DNA of 64,000 bases, from contig JAUXUK010000091.1 in NCBI GenBank assembly GCA_030680805.1, forward strand, positions 1 through 64,000. Direction: 5' to 3'. Of the stretch, positions 19,301-29,755 are shown piece after piece. Source of the DNA: Sulfuritalea sp. Its GTDB lineage: Bacteria; Pseudomonadota; Gammaproteobacteria; Burkholderiales; Rhodocyclaceae. Position 1 is the stretch's first letter, and each line of letters begins with the position of its first letter. Position numbers and translations under genes: made by a program. The notes below the pieces were generated by a model. The model ran no database searches, was not told where the DNA came from, and saw nothing but the letters and a program-made list of their open reading frames with translations.

Positions 19301-21169
19301 CTAGCCGCGATACATCGACTCGATCAACTCGGCATATTTCTGACTGACTAGCTTACGCTTTAGTTTCATGGTCGGGGTCAACTCCTCGTCCTCGGCGCCC
19401 AGCTTTTTTTCGATCAGGCGAAATTTCTTGATCTGCTCGACGCGGGCGAACTGCTTGTTAACCCGCTCGATCTCGCCCTCGATCAGCTTCTGCACCTCCG
19501 CCGAGCGTGTCAGGCTGACGTAGTTGGAGAAGGGCACGTCGTTATCCTGGGCGAACTTCTCGACGTTCTCCTGATCGATCATGATCAGGCAGACCAGGTA
19601 GGGCCGCTTGTCGCCGATGACCACCGCGTCGGTGACGTAGGGCGAGAACTTGATCTGGTTTTCCAGTTCGGAGGGCGTGATGTTCTTGCCGCCGGCGGTG
19701 ATAATGATGTCCTTGAGGCGGTCGGAGATCCGGTAGAAACCCTCGTCATCGACGGTGCCGACGTCGCCGGTATGCAGCCAGCCCTCGGCATCGATGGTCT
19801 CGGCGGTCTTTTCCGGCTGGTTGAGGTAACCCATGAAGACGTTGGGGCCGCGCACCTGGATCTCGCCCTCGGCCGACAACCTGAGCTCGTTGAGCTTGCC
19901 CGGTACGCCGATCGAACCCGGCTTGATGCGCTCGATCGGCATCGCCGTCGAGCCGCCCCCGGTTTCCGTCATGCCCCACACCTCGAGCATGGGCACCCCG
20001 AGCGCCATGTACCAGCGCACCAGGTCGGGCGAGATCGGCGCGGCGCCGGTAATCAGCATGCGGCTGCGATGGATGCCGATCAGCGTCCTGACATTGTTCA
20101 GCACCAGCACGCGGGCCAGCCAGTGGGCGAAATTCAGCGCGCCGCTGATCGGCTGCCGCGCTTCATAACGCCGCACCTTCTCCAGGCCGATACCGATGGC
20201 CAGGTTGTAGGCCCAGCGCTCGAAGGCGTTGGATTCCTTGAGCGCAATGCTGACACCCGAGTAGAACTTTTCCCAGACCCGCGGTACGGCGACAAACACC
20301 GTCGGCGCGATTTCGCGCACGTTTTCGGGAATCGTTTCCGGGTTTTCGACGAAATTCAGCTTGGTGCCGGTGTAAATCGAGTAGTAGGCGCCCCCGGTGC
20401 GCTCGGCGACGTGGCACAGCGGCAGGAAGCTCATGCGTTCGTCGTTTTCGTTCTGTGCAATCACCATGTTGAAACTGCGAATGGTTTGCAGGATATTTCG
20501 ATGCGACAGCATGGCGCCCTTGGGCTTGCCGGTGGTGCCCGACGTGTAGATCAGGATCGCCAGCTCCTCGGGCCGGCGCGAACTTACGCGCGCGCGCCAC
20601 TCGGCGTCGGCCTCGGCGGCGCCGAGGCGAGCCAGGCGGGTGCGCCCCAGTTCGCGCAGCGCCGCGAAACTGATCACCTGTTCGTCATGCAGGTCGCGCA
20701 GCCCGTCCATGTCCCAGACCACGATCTTGCGCAGGGCCGGCAGGCGCTCGCGCACTTCGAGGGCCTTGTCGAGTTGCTCGTCATCCTCGACGAACAGGAT
20801 CACCGAGTTCGAGTCCTGGGTCAGGTATTCGACCTGGCTCGCCGCATCGGTCGGATAGATGCCGGAACTGATGCCGCCGCAGGACAGCACCGCGAGGTCC
20901 GAGAACAGCCATTCCTGCCGCGTATTGCCAAGTATCGAGGTGGTTTCGCCCACCGCAAAGCCGAGTTCGAGCAGGCCCATGCCCGCTTCGTGCACGATCT
21001 CGCCGACCTCGCGCCACGACAGGCTCTGCCACAGGCCGTATTTCTTCTGGCGGAACAGCGTCATCTCGCCGCGCTTGGCGACGCCGTTCCAGAACATCTC
21101 CGGCAGATTGTCGCCGGCCACGACGATGTCGTGCTCGGCCCAGTAGCGTTTGCCGTCAAGCTGCCACAT
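19301..21169 (-). CDS. Long-chain acyl-CoA synthetase (AMP-forming)
   Basis: A 622-residue ANL-superfamily ligase that activates a carboxylic acid to its CoA thioester via acyl-AMP. Motifs seen are the AMP/P-loop YTSGTTGKPKGAMLSHRN, EVWGMTETGGGSTAMP, the A8 hinge TGDVGTVDDEGFYRISDRLKD and ITAGGKNITPSELENQIK. It is closest to the FadD15-like long-chain group. It lies 3 bases from livF and before livK, so it probably activates what the Liv-type transporter brings in. The real substrate (fatty, aromatic or alicyclic acid) cannot be told from sequence. Confidence 0.9.
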   Translation of the reverse strand: MWQLDGKRYWAEHDIVVAGDNLPEMFWNGVAKRGEMTLFRQKKYGLWQSLSWREVGEIVHEAGMGLLELGFAVGETTSILGNTRQEWLFSDLAVLSCGGISSGIYPTDAASQVEYLTQDSNSVILFVEDDEQLDKALEVRERLPALRKIVVWDMDGLRDLHDEQVISFAALRELGRTRLARLGAAEADAEWRARVSSRRPEELAILIYTSGTTGKPKGAMLSHRNILQTIRSFNMVIAQNENDERMSFLPLCHVAERTGGAYYSIYTGTKLNFVENPETIPENVREIAPTVFVAVPRVWEKFYSGVSIALKESNAFERWAYNLAIGIGLEKVRRYEARQPISGALNFAHWLARVLVLNNVRTLIGIHRSRMLITGAAPISPDLVRWYMALGVPMLEVWGMTETGGGSTAMPIERIKPGSIGVPGKLNELRLSAEGEIQVRGPNVFMGYLNQPEKTAETIDAEGWLHTGDVGTVDDEGFYRISDRLKDIIITAGGKNITPSELENQIKFSPYVTDAVVIGDKRPYLVCLIMIDQENVEKFAQDNDVPFSNYVSLTRSAEVQKLIEGEIERVNKQFARVEQIKKFRLIEKKLGAEDEELTPTMKLKRKLVSQKYAELIESMYRG

Positions 21170-21172
21170 GGT

Positions 21173-21953
21173 TTATCTCCATTGCTTTTTCTTCTTCCAG
21201 CGACGGCCTTCACGCACACCCTCTTCCTTGACACCCAGGTAGAACTCCTTGATGTCGTCCTTTTCACGCAGCGCGGCGCAGGTGTCGTGCATGACGATGC
21301 GGCCGATTTCCAGCACGTAGCCGTAGTCGGCGTATTGCAGGGCGATGTGGGCGTTCTGTTCGACCACCAGCAGCGTCACGCCGCGTTCGCGATTGATGCG
21401 CACGATGATCTCGAAGATTTCCCTGGTCAGCTTGGGCGACAGGCCGAGGCTGGGTTCATCGAGCAGCATCATGGTCGGCTTCGCCAGCAGCGCACGGCTG
21501 ATCGCCAGCATCTGCTGCTGGCCTCCTGAAAGCTGGCCCGCCGGCTGGCTGGCCCGCTCCTTGAGAATCGGAAAATAGCCGAAGACGTCCTCGATGTCTT
21601 TCGCCACGGCATCCTTGTCGGACGCAGGCCGCGTATAGGCGCCCATCAACAGGTTCTCGCGCACCGTCAGCAGGGGAAATATCTCGCGGCCTTCCGGTAC
21701 ATGCACCAAGCCCTGCCGCACGATCCACGCCGGATCGCGGCCTTCGAGCTTGTCCTGGCGGAAGACGATGCTGCCTTTCTGCGGATCGAGAATTCCCGAT
21801 ATGGTTTTCAGGATCGTGGTCTTGCCCGCGCCGTTGGAGCCGAGCACGGTGACGATGGAACCGGGGGCCACCGCCAGCGAAACGCCGCGAATGGCCTTGA
21901 CCGCGCCATAGGACGCTTCGACGTTGTTGAGCTGCAGAACCGGCAGCGCTGTT

Positions 21954-21961
<8 letters not shown>
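21173..21961 (-). CDS. livF: Branched-chain-type ABC transporter ATPase
   Basis: A 262-residue LivF-type ATPase on the cytosolic side of the importer. Walker A is GSNGAGKTT, the signature is LSGGQQQMLAISRALLAKP, and Walker B is MMLLDEPSLGLSP. The ATG at 21961 (MSETALPVLQLNNVE) overlaps the livG stop by 8 bases, as is common in liv operons; a start 15 bases upstream is possible but extends into livG. The C-terminus carries an extra Lys/Arg-rich tail (EEGVREGRRWKKKKQW). Confidence 0.9.
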
Positions 21962-22730
<769 letters not shown>

Positions 22731-22739
22731 GCGCCGCTC

Positions 22740-22754
22740 CAAAAAGTCGGCGCT
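22740..22754 (+). repeat. Partial VGAGDTA-repeat core before livG
   Basis: Run of A followed by GTCGGCGCT, the 5' half of the repeat core, directly joined to REP-like copy 2. It lies 10 bases before the livG start, next to the GGAG ribosome-binding site. The rest of the 22731-23007 gap contains C/G-rich inverted repeats and no gene. Confidence 0.6.
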
Positions 22755-22783
22755 TGCCGGCCCGCGAAGCGGTATCCCCGGCA
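22755..22783. repeat. REP-like hairpin, copy 2
   Basis: A 29-bp element with outer stem TGCCGG / CCGGCA and inner CCGC-GAA-GCGG, in the livM-livG gap. It has the same layout as the copies at 6699 and 37862, with compensatory outer-stem changes. Confidence 0.75.
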
Positions 22784-22984
22784 GACAGAGTCCGACACGG
22801 CGGCCAGGTGGCCCTGAGCCGCACAGCGGCGAACCAAGGTCACCCCCTTTTTTGGGCGAGGACGGGAATTCGCGGAGCACTGCTCCGCGCCGTCCGAGCC
22901 GGCTGGCTGTGCAAAGCCGGCCGTGGGACAGGGGGCTGGGGGGAAAGCCCACCACCGGCCTCGGCGCGCCTGCGCGCCCGAGAG

Positions 22985-23016
22985 ATGAAATGAGAAAGCG
23001 CGCTTTCTCATTTCAT
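22985..23016. repeat. Perfect 32-bp palindrome at the livM 3' end
   Basis: Half-site ATGAAATGAGAAAGCG is followed directly by its exact reverse complement. It overlaps the livM stop codon (23008-23010) and the last two codons. In RNA it would fold as a 14- to 16-bp stem between livM and livG. No U tract follows, so a mRNA processing or stability role is more likely than termination. Confidence 0.8.
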
Positions 23017-24084
23017 TCTCTCCGATTTCATGTAGCTCTTCTGCCGCTTGAACATCCCCTTGCGATAGAAGGGAAATATCTGAAGGAAGGTGCGGAATTT
23101 CAGCCAGCGTCCGTACAGGCCCAGTGGTTCGAAGAGCACGATGGCGATCAGGATGATGCCGAAAATCGTCGGCTGCAATCCGGTCTGCTGGCCGAGCGCG
23201 GGCGGTAACCAGTCTTTACCGGTCACGATCAGCTGTTGCACCGCGAACCAGAAGGCCGGGCCGAAAATCGCGCCCTGAATCGAGCCGAGGCCGCCGATCA
23301 CCACCATCATCAGCAGTTCGATCGACTGCAGGAAGCCGAACTGGTCGGGCGTGATGAAGCGGATCTTGTGCGCGTACAGTGCTCCGGCGATGCCGGCCAG
23401 GGCAGCCGACAGGGCAAAGGCAATGGTCTTGTAGTGGGCCAGGTTGATGCCCATGCTCTGCGCCGACACCTCGGAATCACGGATCGCGACGAAGGCGCGG
23501 CCGGTCGGACTGCGCAGCAGGTTGAGCGCGCCCAGCACGCAGAGCACCGCAATGCCGGTGACCAGGTAGTAGAAGTTGGTGCCGTTGTCGAAGTCGATGC
23601 CGGCGATGACCAGCTTGCCCAGTTGCAGACCGGCGTTGCCGCCGGTGATGTGCTCGGCGCGCACCACCACTTCTTCAAGAATGAAACCGAAGGCCAGCGT
23701 GGCGATCGACAGGTACATGCCTTTGACGCGCAAGGCCGGCAGGCCGATCATGATCCCGGTAATCCCCGCCACCAGCGCCGCCATGGGCAGCGAAATAATG
23801 AAGGGCCAGCCCATACCCTGCAAATAGGCCTCTGTATAGGCGCCCATGGCGAGGAAGCCGGCATGCCCCAGCGATATCTGTCCGGTGAACCCGGCCAACA
23901 GCATCAGGCCGAGGCAGACGATGGCGTAAATGCCGATGAACGTGACCTGCGACAACGTGTATTCGGACAGCAGCCAGGGCGCGGCCACCAGGGCCAGCGC
24001 CAGGGCGGCGTACCAGAAAATCTGGCCGCCATGCTTGAACATCGAAATGTCCTGTTCGTAGCGGGTCTTGAAAATGAAGTGCAT
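23008..24084 (-). CDS. livM: Branched-chain-type ABC transporter permease
   Basis: A 358-residue inner-membrane permease with about 8-10 hydrophobic segments. The LivM signatures GQISLGHAGFLAMGAYT and the cytoplasmic loop RSPTGRAFVAIRDSEVSAQSMGIN are present, the latter being the ATPase contact site. The N-terminus has a 30-residue polar lead before the first membrane segment. The C-terminus is a basic tail (FYRKGMFKRQKSYMKSER) ending in the large palindrome. The 159-base gap to livH is longer than usual. Confidence 0.9.
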   Translation of the reverse strand: MHFIFKTRYEQDISMFKHGGQIFWYAALALALVAAPWLLSEYTLSQVTFIGIYAIVCLGLMLLAGFTGQISLGHAGFLAMGAYTEAYLQGMGWPFIISLPMAALVAGITGIMIGLPALRVKGMYLSIATLAFGFILEEVVVRAEHITGGNAGLQLGKLVIAGIDFDNGTNFYYLVTGIAVLCVLGALNLLRSPTGRAFVAIRDSEVSAQSMGINLAHYKTIAFALSAALAGIAGALYAHKIRFITPDQFGFLQSIELLMMVVIGGLGSIQGAIFGPAFWFAVQQLIVTGKDWLPPALGQQTGLQPTIFGIILIAIVLFEPLGLYGRWLKFRTFLQIFPFYRKGMFKRQKSYMKSERMK

Positions 24085-24152
24085 GGCGGTTAGCGCGAAT
24101 TACTTTGGTCAACGCGCCGGGTAATAGCCGAGCGTAGCGAGCCAGATAGAAG

Positions 24153-24170
24153 CCTCCCCGCGAGGGGAGG
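24153..24170. repeat. G/C-rich hairpin between livH and livM
   Basis: Palindrome CCTCCCCGCGAGGGGAGG, followed by further G-rich words (GGGAGGGGAGGG). Similar C-rich hairpins lie at 39893-39913 and 56577-56594. The gap 24085-24243 holds no gene. Confidence 0.6.
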
Positions 24171-24243
24171 ACGGGAGGGGAGGGCCTTTAATTCGCTTTT
24201 CGCGTGTTTCATCATCGGCGGGTGGATTCTCGCAGTCATGGCG

Positions 24244-25134
24244 TTACACCTTCTTGGTCAGGTTGTCGCCGAAGAGGCCATTGGGCTTGACCACCAGCAT
24301 GATCAGCACGACGACGTAGGCCGCGATGTCCTTGAAACCTTCCGGCAGATAGAAGCCGGAAAGCGACTCGACGATACCGATTACCAGGCCGCCCACCAGT
24401 GCGCCGGGAATGCTGCCGAAGCCACCGACCACCGCCGCCGGAAAGGCCTTGAGGCCGACGAAGCCCATGTTGGCATGGACGAAGGTGATCGGCGCCAGCA
24501 ACAGGCCGGCCACCCCGCAGATTGCCGCCGACAGGCCCCAGATCAGCATGTTCACGCGGCGCACCGGAATGCCCATGTAGAACGCGGCCAGCTGGTTCTG
24601 CGAGGTTGCCTGCATGGCGATCCCGAGCTTGGTGTAGCGGAAGAAAGCAAACAGCAAGGCAACCAGCGCGACCGTCGCCAGGATGATGACCAAGTGCTCG
24701 ACCGACATCACCAGCCCCTTGCCTTCGCCGCCGAGCCAGATCACCTCGTCCTTGAAGGGCACCGGCAGGGTATGGGTCTCGGTACCCCAATAGGGAATCA
24801 TGGTCACCAGCCCGCGCGCCAGGTAGCCGATGCCGATGGTCATCATCACCACGGTAAACGCCGGCTGGCCGAGCAGGGGACGCAGCACCACGCGTTCGAC
24901 GCCCATGCCGACCAAAGCCATGGCGGCGACCGTGGCCAGAAATGCCAGCCAGAAAGGGAAGCCGATGATCGTCATGGCGGCAAGGCCAATGAAGCCGCCC
25001 ACCATCATCAAATCGCCCTGGGCGAAATTGACGGTTTCGGTCGCCTTGTAGATCAGCACGAAGCCGAGGGCGAGCAGCGCGTAGATGCAGCCGATGGCGG
25101 CACCGCTGACGATCAATTGCAGGAACTGCAACAC
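24244..25134 (-). CDS. livH: Branched-chain-type ABC transporter permease
   Basis: A 296-residue inner-membrane permease with about 8 membrane segments. The LivH motifs AIGCIYALLALGFVLIYKATETVNFAQGD and the ATPase-contact loop RYTKLGIAMQATSQNQLAAFYMGI are present. It is the first transporter gene, 64 bases after fadJ on the same strand, so transport and beta-oxidation genes appear to share one transcript. Confidence 0.92.
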   Translation of the reverse strand: MLQFLQLIVSGAAIGCIYALLALGFVLIYKATETVNFAQGDLMMVGGFIGLAAMTIIGFPFWLAFLATVAAMALVGMGVERVVLRPLLGQPAFTVVMMTIGIGYLARGLVTMIPYWGTETHTLPVPFKDEVIWLGGEGKGLVMSVEHLVIILATVALVALLFAFFRYTKLGIAMQATSQNQLAAFYMGIPVRRVNMLIWGLSAAICGVAGLLLAPITFVHANMGFVGLKAFPAAVVGGFGSIPGALVGGLVIGIVESLSGFYLPEGFKDIAAYVVVLIMLVVKPNGLFGDNLTKKV

Positions 25135-25198
25135 CCGATATCTCCTCCGGGGAAAACTGCTGTTTATTTGCTCTTTGCGAGTCTTGTTGGATTATGCA

Positions 25199-27370
25199 TC
25201 AAGCGGGATAGAAGCGTTCCCCCTTGGTCGCCATGTTGCGCAACAATTTTGGTGCGGTGAAGCGCGGGCCATGCTGTTCCGCCAGGCGGTCGAGCGCCGC
25301 CACGGCCTGCGCCGGGCCGAGCGTATGCAGCCAGCCGATCGGGCCGCCGCGAAAGGGCGGGTAGCCCCAGCCGAGAATGGCGCCGACATCGGCGTCGATC
25401 GGTGCGCGCAGTACCTTTTCTTCGAGGCAGCGCACGGTTTCCACCGATTGCACCATGATCAGGCGCTCGACGATCTCGTCGAGCGTCAAGATCGCCGCAT
25501 CACCAGCACCAGCGCTCTGCGTCCCTGCGGGAAGTTTTTGCGGGAACTGCTCGGCGAGCCCCGGCCACAGATGCTTTTGCCCGCCCACCGGATAGTCGTA
25601 GAAACCGGCACCGGACTTGCGTCCGAGCCGACCGAGCGTCGCCACCATCTTCGCCGCGACGCGATCCGCGGCACGCTCGACATAGGCGCTGCCGAGATCG
25701 GCGCGGGTCTGCTGCGCGATCTTGTGCACCAGTTCGATCGACACTTCGTCGGCCAGCGCCAGCGGGCCGACCGGCATGCCGGCGATCAGGCCCGCCTTGT
25801 CGATCAGCGCCGGCGGCACGCCCTCTTCGAGCAGCGCCATGCCTTCGGAAACATAGGTGCCGAACACGCGACTGGTGTAGAAGCCGCGCGAATCATTGAC
25901 CACGATCGGCGTCTTGCCGATGGCCCGCACATAGTCCATCGAGCGCGCCAGCGTGGCGTCCGAGGTGGCCTTGCCGACGATGATTTCCACCAGCGGCATC
26001 TTTTCTGCCGGCGAGAAGAAATGCAGGCCGATGAAGTTGGCCGGGCGCACGCTGGCTTCGGCCAGGCCGGTGATCGGCAGGGTCGAGGTGTTGGAGGCGA
26101 AGATTGCGTCCGCCGCAATCACGGCTTCCGTTTTCTTCGTAACGTCCGCCTTGATCTCGCGTTTCTCGAACACGGCCTCGATGACCAACTCGCAGCCCTT
26201 GAGGTCGGCATAGTCGGCGGTCGGATGGATGCGGGCCAGCAAGACTTCCATGGCGTCGGCCGTCATGCGGCCCCGTTGAGCCTGCTTGGTCCACTGCTTG
26301 CGGGCGTAGTCCTTGCCCTTGTCCGCCGCCTCTTGCGTGGTGTCGAGCAACACGATGTCAATGCCGGCCGTCGCGGTCGACATCGCGATGCCGGCGCCCA
26401 TCATGCCGGCGCCGAGCATGCCGATCTTGGTGTACTTCTGCTGCGGAACGCCGGCAGGGCGCGAGGCCAGCTTGTTCGCCTCGTTCATGCCGAAGAACAA
26501 ACTGCGGATCATGTTCTTCGACACCGGCGACATCACCAGATTGGTGAAGTAGCGTGCCTCGATGGCGAGCCCGGTATCGAGGTTGGTCGACAATCCTTCA
26601 TACACGCAGGAAAGGATGTGGCGCGGCGCGGGGTAGTTGTCGTAGGTCTTCTCGCGCAGCATGGCGTTGGCCGCCATCAGCATCTGCATGCCGCCCGGCG
26701 TGTTGGGGCCACCGCCGGGAATCTTGAAACCCTTGCTATCCCAAGGCTGCAGAGGCTTGGTACCGGCAGCAAGCGCATCCGCCACCCAAGCTCGTGCCGC
26801 CTTGCGCTCCTCGCCGACCGCTGCCACGGCGTGGATCAAGCCGATCTTTTGCGCCTCGGCTACCTTGATGCGCTTGCCTTCCATGAGCAGCGGCGCGGCG
26901 GCCATCATGCCGACCAGGCGCGGCACGCGCTGCGTACCGCCCGCTCCGGGCAGCAGGCCCAGCGTGACTTCGGGAAAACCGAAGCGGGCCTTGGGATTGT
27001 CGGCCGCGACGCGGTAGTGACAACCAAGCGCGATTTCCATGCCGCCGCCCAGTGCGCTGCCGTTGAGCGCCGCGGCAACCGGCTTGCCGCCGAGTTCGAT
27101 GGCGCGCATGAGCTTGTGCGTGCCGCTGATCGCGGCATGGAAGGCCGCCGCATCGGTCGCCGCGCCGAGTTCCGCAAGGTCGCCGCCGGCGATGAAATCC
27201 TTTTTTGCCGAGGCGATGACAATACCTTTCACCGCCGGATCGGCCAGCGCCTTCTGCATGGTCTCGGCGTAGGCACCCAGGGACTTGGCATTGAGGATGT
27301 TCTGCGACTTGTCCGGGTAGTCGAATTCGACGGTGGCGATGCCGTCTGCGTCTATGGAGTAATTCAGCAT
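25199..27370 (-). CDS. fadJ: Fatty acid oxidation bifunctional enzyme (enoyl-CoA hydratase / 3-hydroxyacyl-CoA dehydrogenase)
   Basis: A 723-residue two-enzyme protein of beta-oxidation. The N-terminal crotonase domain has the oxyanion segment GSALGGGMEIALG and catalytic GFPEVTLGLLPGAGGT. The C-terminal dehydrogenase has the NAD motif GMLGAGMMGAGIA and HFFSPAEKMPLVEI. I chose the ATG at 27370, one base past the fadA stop and preceded by GAGCGAG. The linker before the last helical domain contains AGAGDAA, at the place where the second fadB of this window carries the VGAGDTA repeat; the DNA match is weak. Confidence 0.92.
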   Translation of the reverse strand: MLNYSIDADGIATVEFDYPDKSQNILNAKSLGAYAETMQKALADPAVKGIVIASAKKDFIAGGDLAELGAATDAAAFHAAISGTHKLMRAIELGGKPVAAALNGSALGGGMEIALGCHYRVAADNPKARFGFPEVTLGLLPGAGGTQRVPRLVGMMAAAPLLMEGKRIKVAEAQKIGLIHAVAAVGEERKAARAWVADALAAGTKPLQPWDSKGFKIPGGGPNTPGGMQMLMAANAMLREKTYDNYPAPRHILSCVYEGLSTNLDTGLAIEARYFTNLVMSPVSKNMIRSLFFGMNEANKLASRPAGVPQQKYTKIGMLGAGMMGAGIAMSTATAGIDIVLLDTTQEAADKGKDYARKQWTKQAQRGRMTADAMEVLLARIHPTADYADLKGCELVIEAVFEKREIKADVTKKTEAVIAADAIFASNTSTLPITGLAEASVRPANFIGLHFFSPAEKMPLVEIIVGKATSDATLARSMDYVRAIGKTPIVVNDSRGFYTSRVFGTYVSEGMALLEEGVPPALIDKAGLIAGMPVGPLALADEVSIELVHKIAQQTRADLGSAYVERAADRVAAKMVATLGRLGRKSGAGFYDYPVGGQKHLWPGLAEQFPQKLPAGTQSAGAGDAAILTLDEIVERLIMVQSVETVRCLEEKVLRAPIDADVGAILGWGYPPFRGGPIGWLHTLGPAQAVAALDRLAEQHGPRFTAPKLLRNMATKGERFYPA

Positions 27371-27371
27371 G

Positions 27372-28580
27372 TCAGACTCGCTCAATGATGGTTGCCGTGC
27401 CCATTCCCGCGCCGACGCAGAGCGTGGCGAGGCCGGTGGACAGGTTGCGGCGCTCGAGTTCGTCGAGCAGCGTGCCGAGGATCATGGCGCCGGTGGCACC
27501 CAGCGGATGGCCCATGGCGATGGCGCCGCCATTGACGTTCATCCTGTCGTGCGACACGTCGAGCACCTGCATGAAGCGCAGCACCACCGCGGCAAAAGCT
27601 TCGTTGAGCTCGAACAGGTCGATGTCGCCCACCTTCATGCCGGCGCGCTTGAGCGCCTTCTCCGCGGCATACGAAGGACCGGTGAGCATGATCGACGGCT
27701 CCGAGCCGATCGAGGCGAAGGAGCGGATCCTTGCGCGCGGCTTCAAGCCCAGCGCCGCACCCATTTCCTTCGTGCCGAACAGCACGGCGGCCGCGCCATC
27801 GACGATGCCGGAGCTGTTGCCGGCGTGATGCACGTGGTTGATGCGCTCCACTTCCGGATAGCGCTGCAGCATCACGCTGTTGAAGCCATACTGCTCGCCC
27901 TGCTCCTGAAACGCGGGTTTGAGCAGCGCCAGCGATTCCAGCGTCGATTCCGGCCGCATGTATTCGTCGCGGTCGAGCATGACCAGGCCGTTGATGTCCT
28001 TCACCGGCACGATGGACTTCGCGAAGCGCCCCTCGTCCCAAGCCCGCTTGGCGCGGCGCTGGGATTCAGCGGCATAGCTATCCACGTCGTTGCGCGAGAA
28101 GCCCCATTTCGTCGCGATCAGGTCGGCGGAGATTCCCTGCGGCACGAAGCCGGTTTTCGCCGCCACCTGCGGATCGATCGGCCAGGCGCCGCCGGAAGAG
28201 AACATCGGCACGCGCGACATCGACTCGACGCCGCCGCCCACCACGAGATCGGCCTGCCCGGACATGATCTGCGCCGCCGCCTGGTTGCAGGCCTCGAGGC
28301 CCGAGGCGCAAAAGCGGCTGACGGTGACGCCGGGGGCGCTGGTCGCATAGTCGGCGTACAAGGCGGCGACACGCGCGATGTCGGCTCCCTGCTCGCCCAC
28401 CGGCTCGACGCAACCGAGCACCACGTCATCGACCTTCGAGGTGTCGAGCTTGTTGCGGTCGCGCAAGGCGCGCAAGGCGGTGGCCGCCAGATAGATCGGC
28501 GTCGCCTGGTTCAGCGCGCCACCCTGCTTGCCCTTGCCGCGCGGCGTGCGCACGGCGTCGAAGATGAAGGCTTCGGTCAT
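27372..28580 (-). CDS. fadA: Acetyl-CoA C-acyltransferase (thiolase)
   Basis: A 402-residue thiolase performing the last step of beta-oxidation. The acyl-binding Cys lies in RFCASGLEACNQAA. The His motif NGGAIAMGHPLGATGA and the C-terminal Cys motif CVGAGMGTATIIE are intact. The start overlaps the acyl-CoA dehydrogenase stop (TAATG), and the stop lies one base before the fadJ start, so the three are translationally coupled. Confidence 0.93.
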   Translation of the reverse strand: MTEAFIFDAVRTPRGKGKQGGALNQATPIYLAATALRALRDRNKLDTSKVDDVVLGCVEPVGEQGADIARVAALYADYATSAPGVTVSRFCASGLEACNQAAAQIMSGQADLVVGGGVESMSRVPMFSSGGAWPIDPQVAAKTGFVPQGISADLIATKWGFSRNDVDSYAAESQRRAKRAWDEGRFAKSIVPVKDINGLVMLDRDEYMRPESTLESLALLKPAFQEQGEQYGFNSVMLQRYPEVERINHVHHAGNSSGIVDGAAAVLFGTKEMGAALGLKPRARIRSFASIGSEPSIMLTGPSYAAEKALKRAGMKVGDIDLFELNEAFAAVVLRFMQVLDVSHDRMNVNGGAIAMGHPLGATGAMILGTLLDELERRNLSTGLATLCVGAGMGTATIIERV

Positions 28581-29722
28581 TACAGACTCCTGCTGATGAG
28601 TTCTTTCATGATTTCATTGGTGCCGCCGTAGATCCTTTGCACGCGGGCATCGGCCCAGGCGCGGGTGATCGGGTATTCCCACATGTAGCCGTAGCCCCCG
28701 TGCAACTGCACGCATTCGTCCATGACCTTGAACTGCAGGTCCGAGCACCAGTACTTGGCCATCGAGGCCGTCGCCGGGTCGAGCTTGTTTTCCAGCAGCA
28801 GGTCGATGCAGCGGTCGACGAAGACGCGGCCGATCTGCACCTCGGTCTTGAGTTCGGCGAGCTTGAAGCGCGTGTTCTGGAACTTCATGACTTCCTGGCC
28901 GAAGGCCTTGCGCTCGCGCGTGTAGGCGACGGTCCAGTCGATCGCCGCTTCGGCCGAGGCCATTGCGATGACGGCGATCTGCAACCGCTCCCAGGGCAGT
29001 TCCTGCATCAGGTAGACGAAGCCGTTGCCCTCTTCGCCCAGTAGATTTTCCGCAGGCACGCGGACATTGTCGAAGAACAGCTCGCAGGTGTCCTGCGCCT
29101 TCATGCCGGCCTTGTGCAGCGGCTTGGCCTTGGTGAAGCCGGGCATCGAGGTATCGACGATCAACAGGCTGGTGCCCTTGGCGCCCTTGGCCGGATCGGT
29201 CTTGGCGACGACAATGACGAGGTCGCAGAGGTAGCCGTTGGTGATGAAGATCTTCGAGCCGTTCAGCACATAGTGGTCGCCGTCACGCACGGCGGTGGTG
29301 CGCACGCCCTGCAGGTCGGAGCCCGCTGCCGGCTCGGTCATGGCGATGGCCCCGATCATCTCGCCGCTGGCCATCTTCGGCAGGTACTTCTGCTTGAGCT
29401 GCTCGCTGCCGTAATGCAGCAGGTAGGGCGCGACGATCTCGGAATGCAGCCCCCAGCCAAGGCCCGTGGCGTTGATGCGCGCCGCCTCTTCCATTACGAT
29501 CACCGAGAAGCGCTTGTCCACGCCGACGCCGCCGTATTCCTCGGGCATGGTCGCGCAAAGGAAGCCGGCAGCGCCGGCCTTGTTCCAGATGTCGCGATCG
29601 ACGTGGGTCTGCTCCTCCCAGCGCGCGTGGTGGGGCGCGACTTCCTGCTCCATGAAACGGCGAACGGTGTCGCGAAAAGCTTCGTGGTCCTCTTCAAACA
29701 GGGTGCGCGGTATCGACATCAT
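28580..29722 (-). CDS. Acyl-CoA dehydrogenase
   Basis: A 380-residue FAD enzyme for the first step of beta-oxidation. Conserved signatures are AIAMTEPAAGSDLQG and the C-terminal LHGGYGYMWEYPITRAWADARVQRIYGGTNEIMKE, which lines the FAD and the active site. It opens the long leftward unit acd-fadA-fadJ-livHMGF-ligase-livK. It is directly downstream of a promoter whose spacer holds a palindromic operator. Chain-length preference cannot be judged from sequence. Confidence 0.92.
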   Translation of the reverse strand: MMSIPRTLFEEDHEAFRDTVRRFMEQEVAPHHARWEEQTHVDRDIWNKAGAAGFLCATMPEEYGGVGVDKRFSVIVMEEAARINATGLGWGLHSEIVAPYLLHYGSEQLKQKYLPKMASGEMIGAIAMTEPAAGSDLQGVRTTAVRDGDHYVLNGSKIFITNGYLCDLVIVVAKTDPAKGAKGTSLLIVDTSMPGFTKAKPLHKAGMKAQDTCELFFDNVRVPAENLLGEEGNGFVYLMQELPWERLQIAVIAMASAEAAIDWTVAYTRERKAFGQEVMKFQNTRFKLAELKTEVQIGRVFVDRCIDLLLENKLDPATASMAKYWCSDLQFKVMDECVQLHGGYGYMWEYPITRAWADARVQRIYGGTNEIMKELISRSL

Positions 29723-29755
29723 GGCGGGCTCTCCGGTTGCAGCAGAAGGGTCGCC

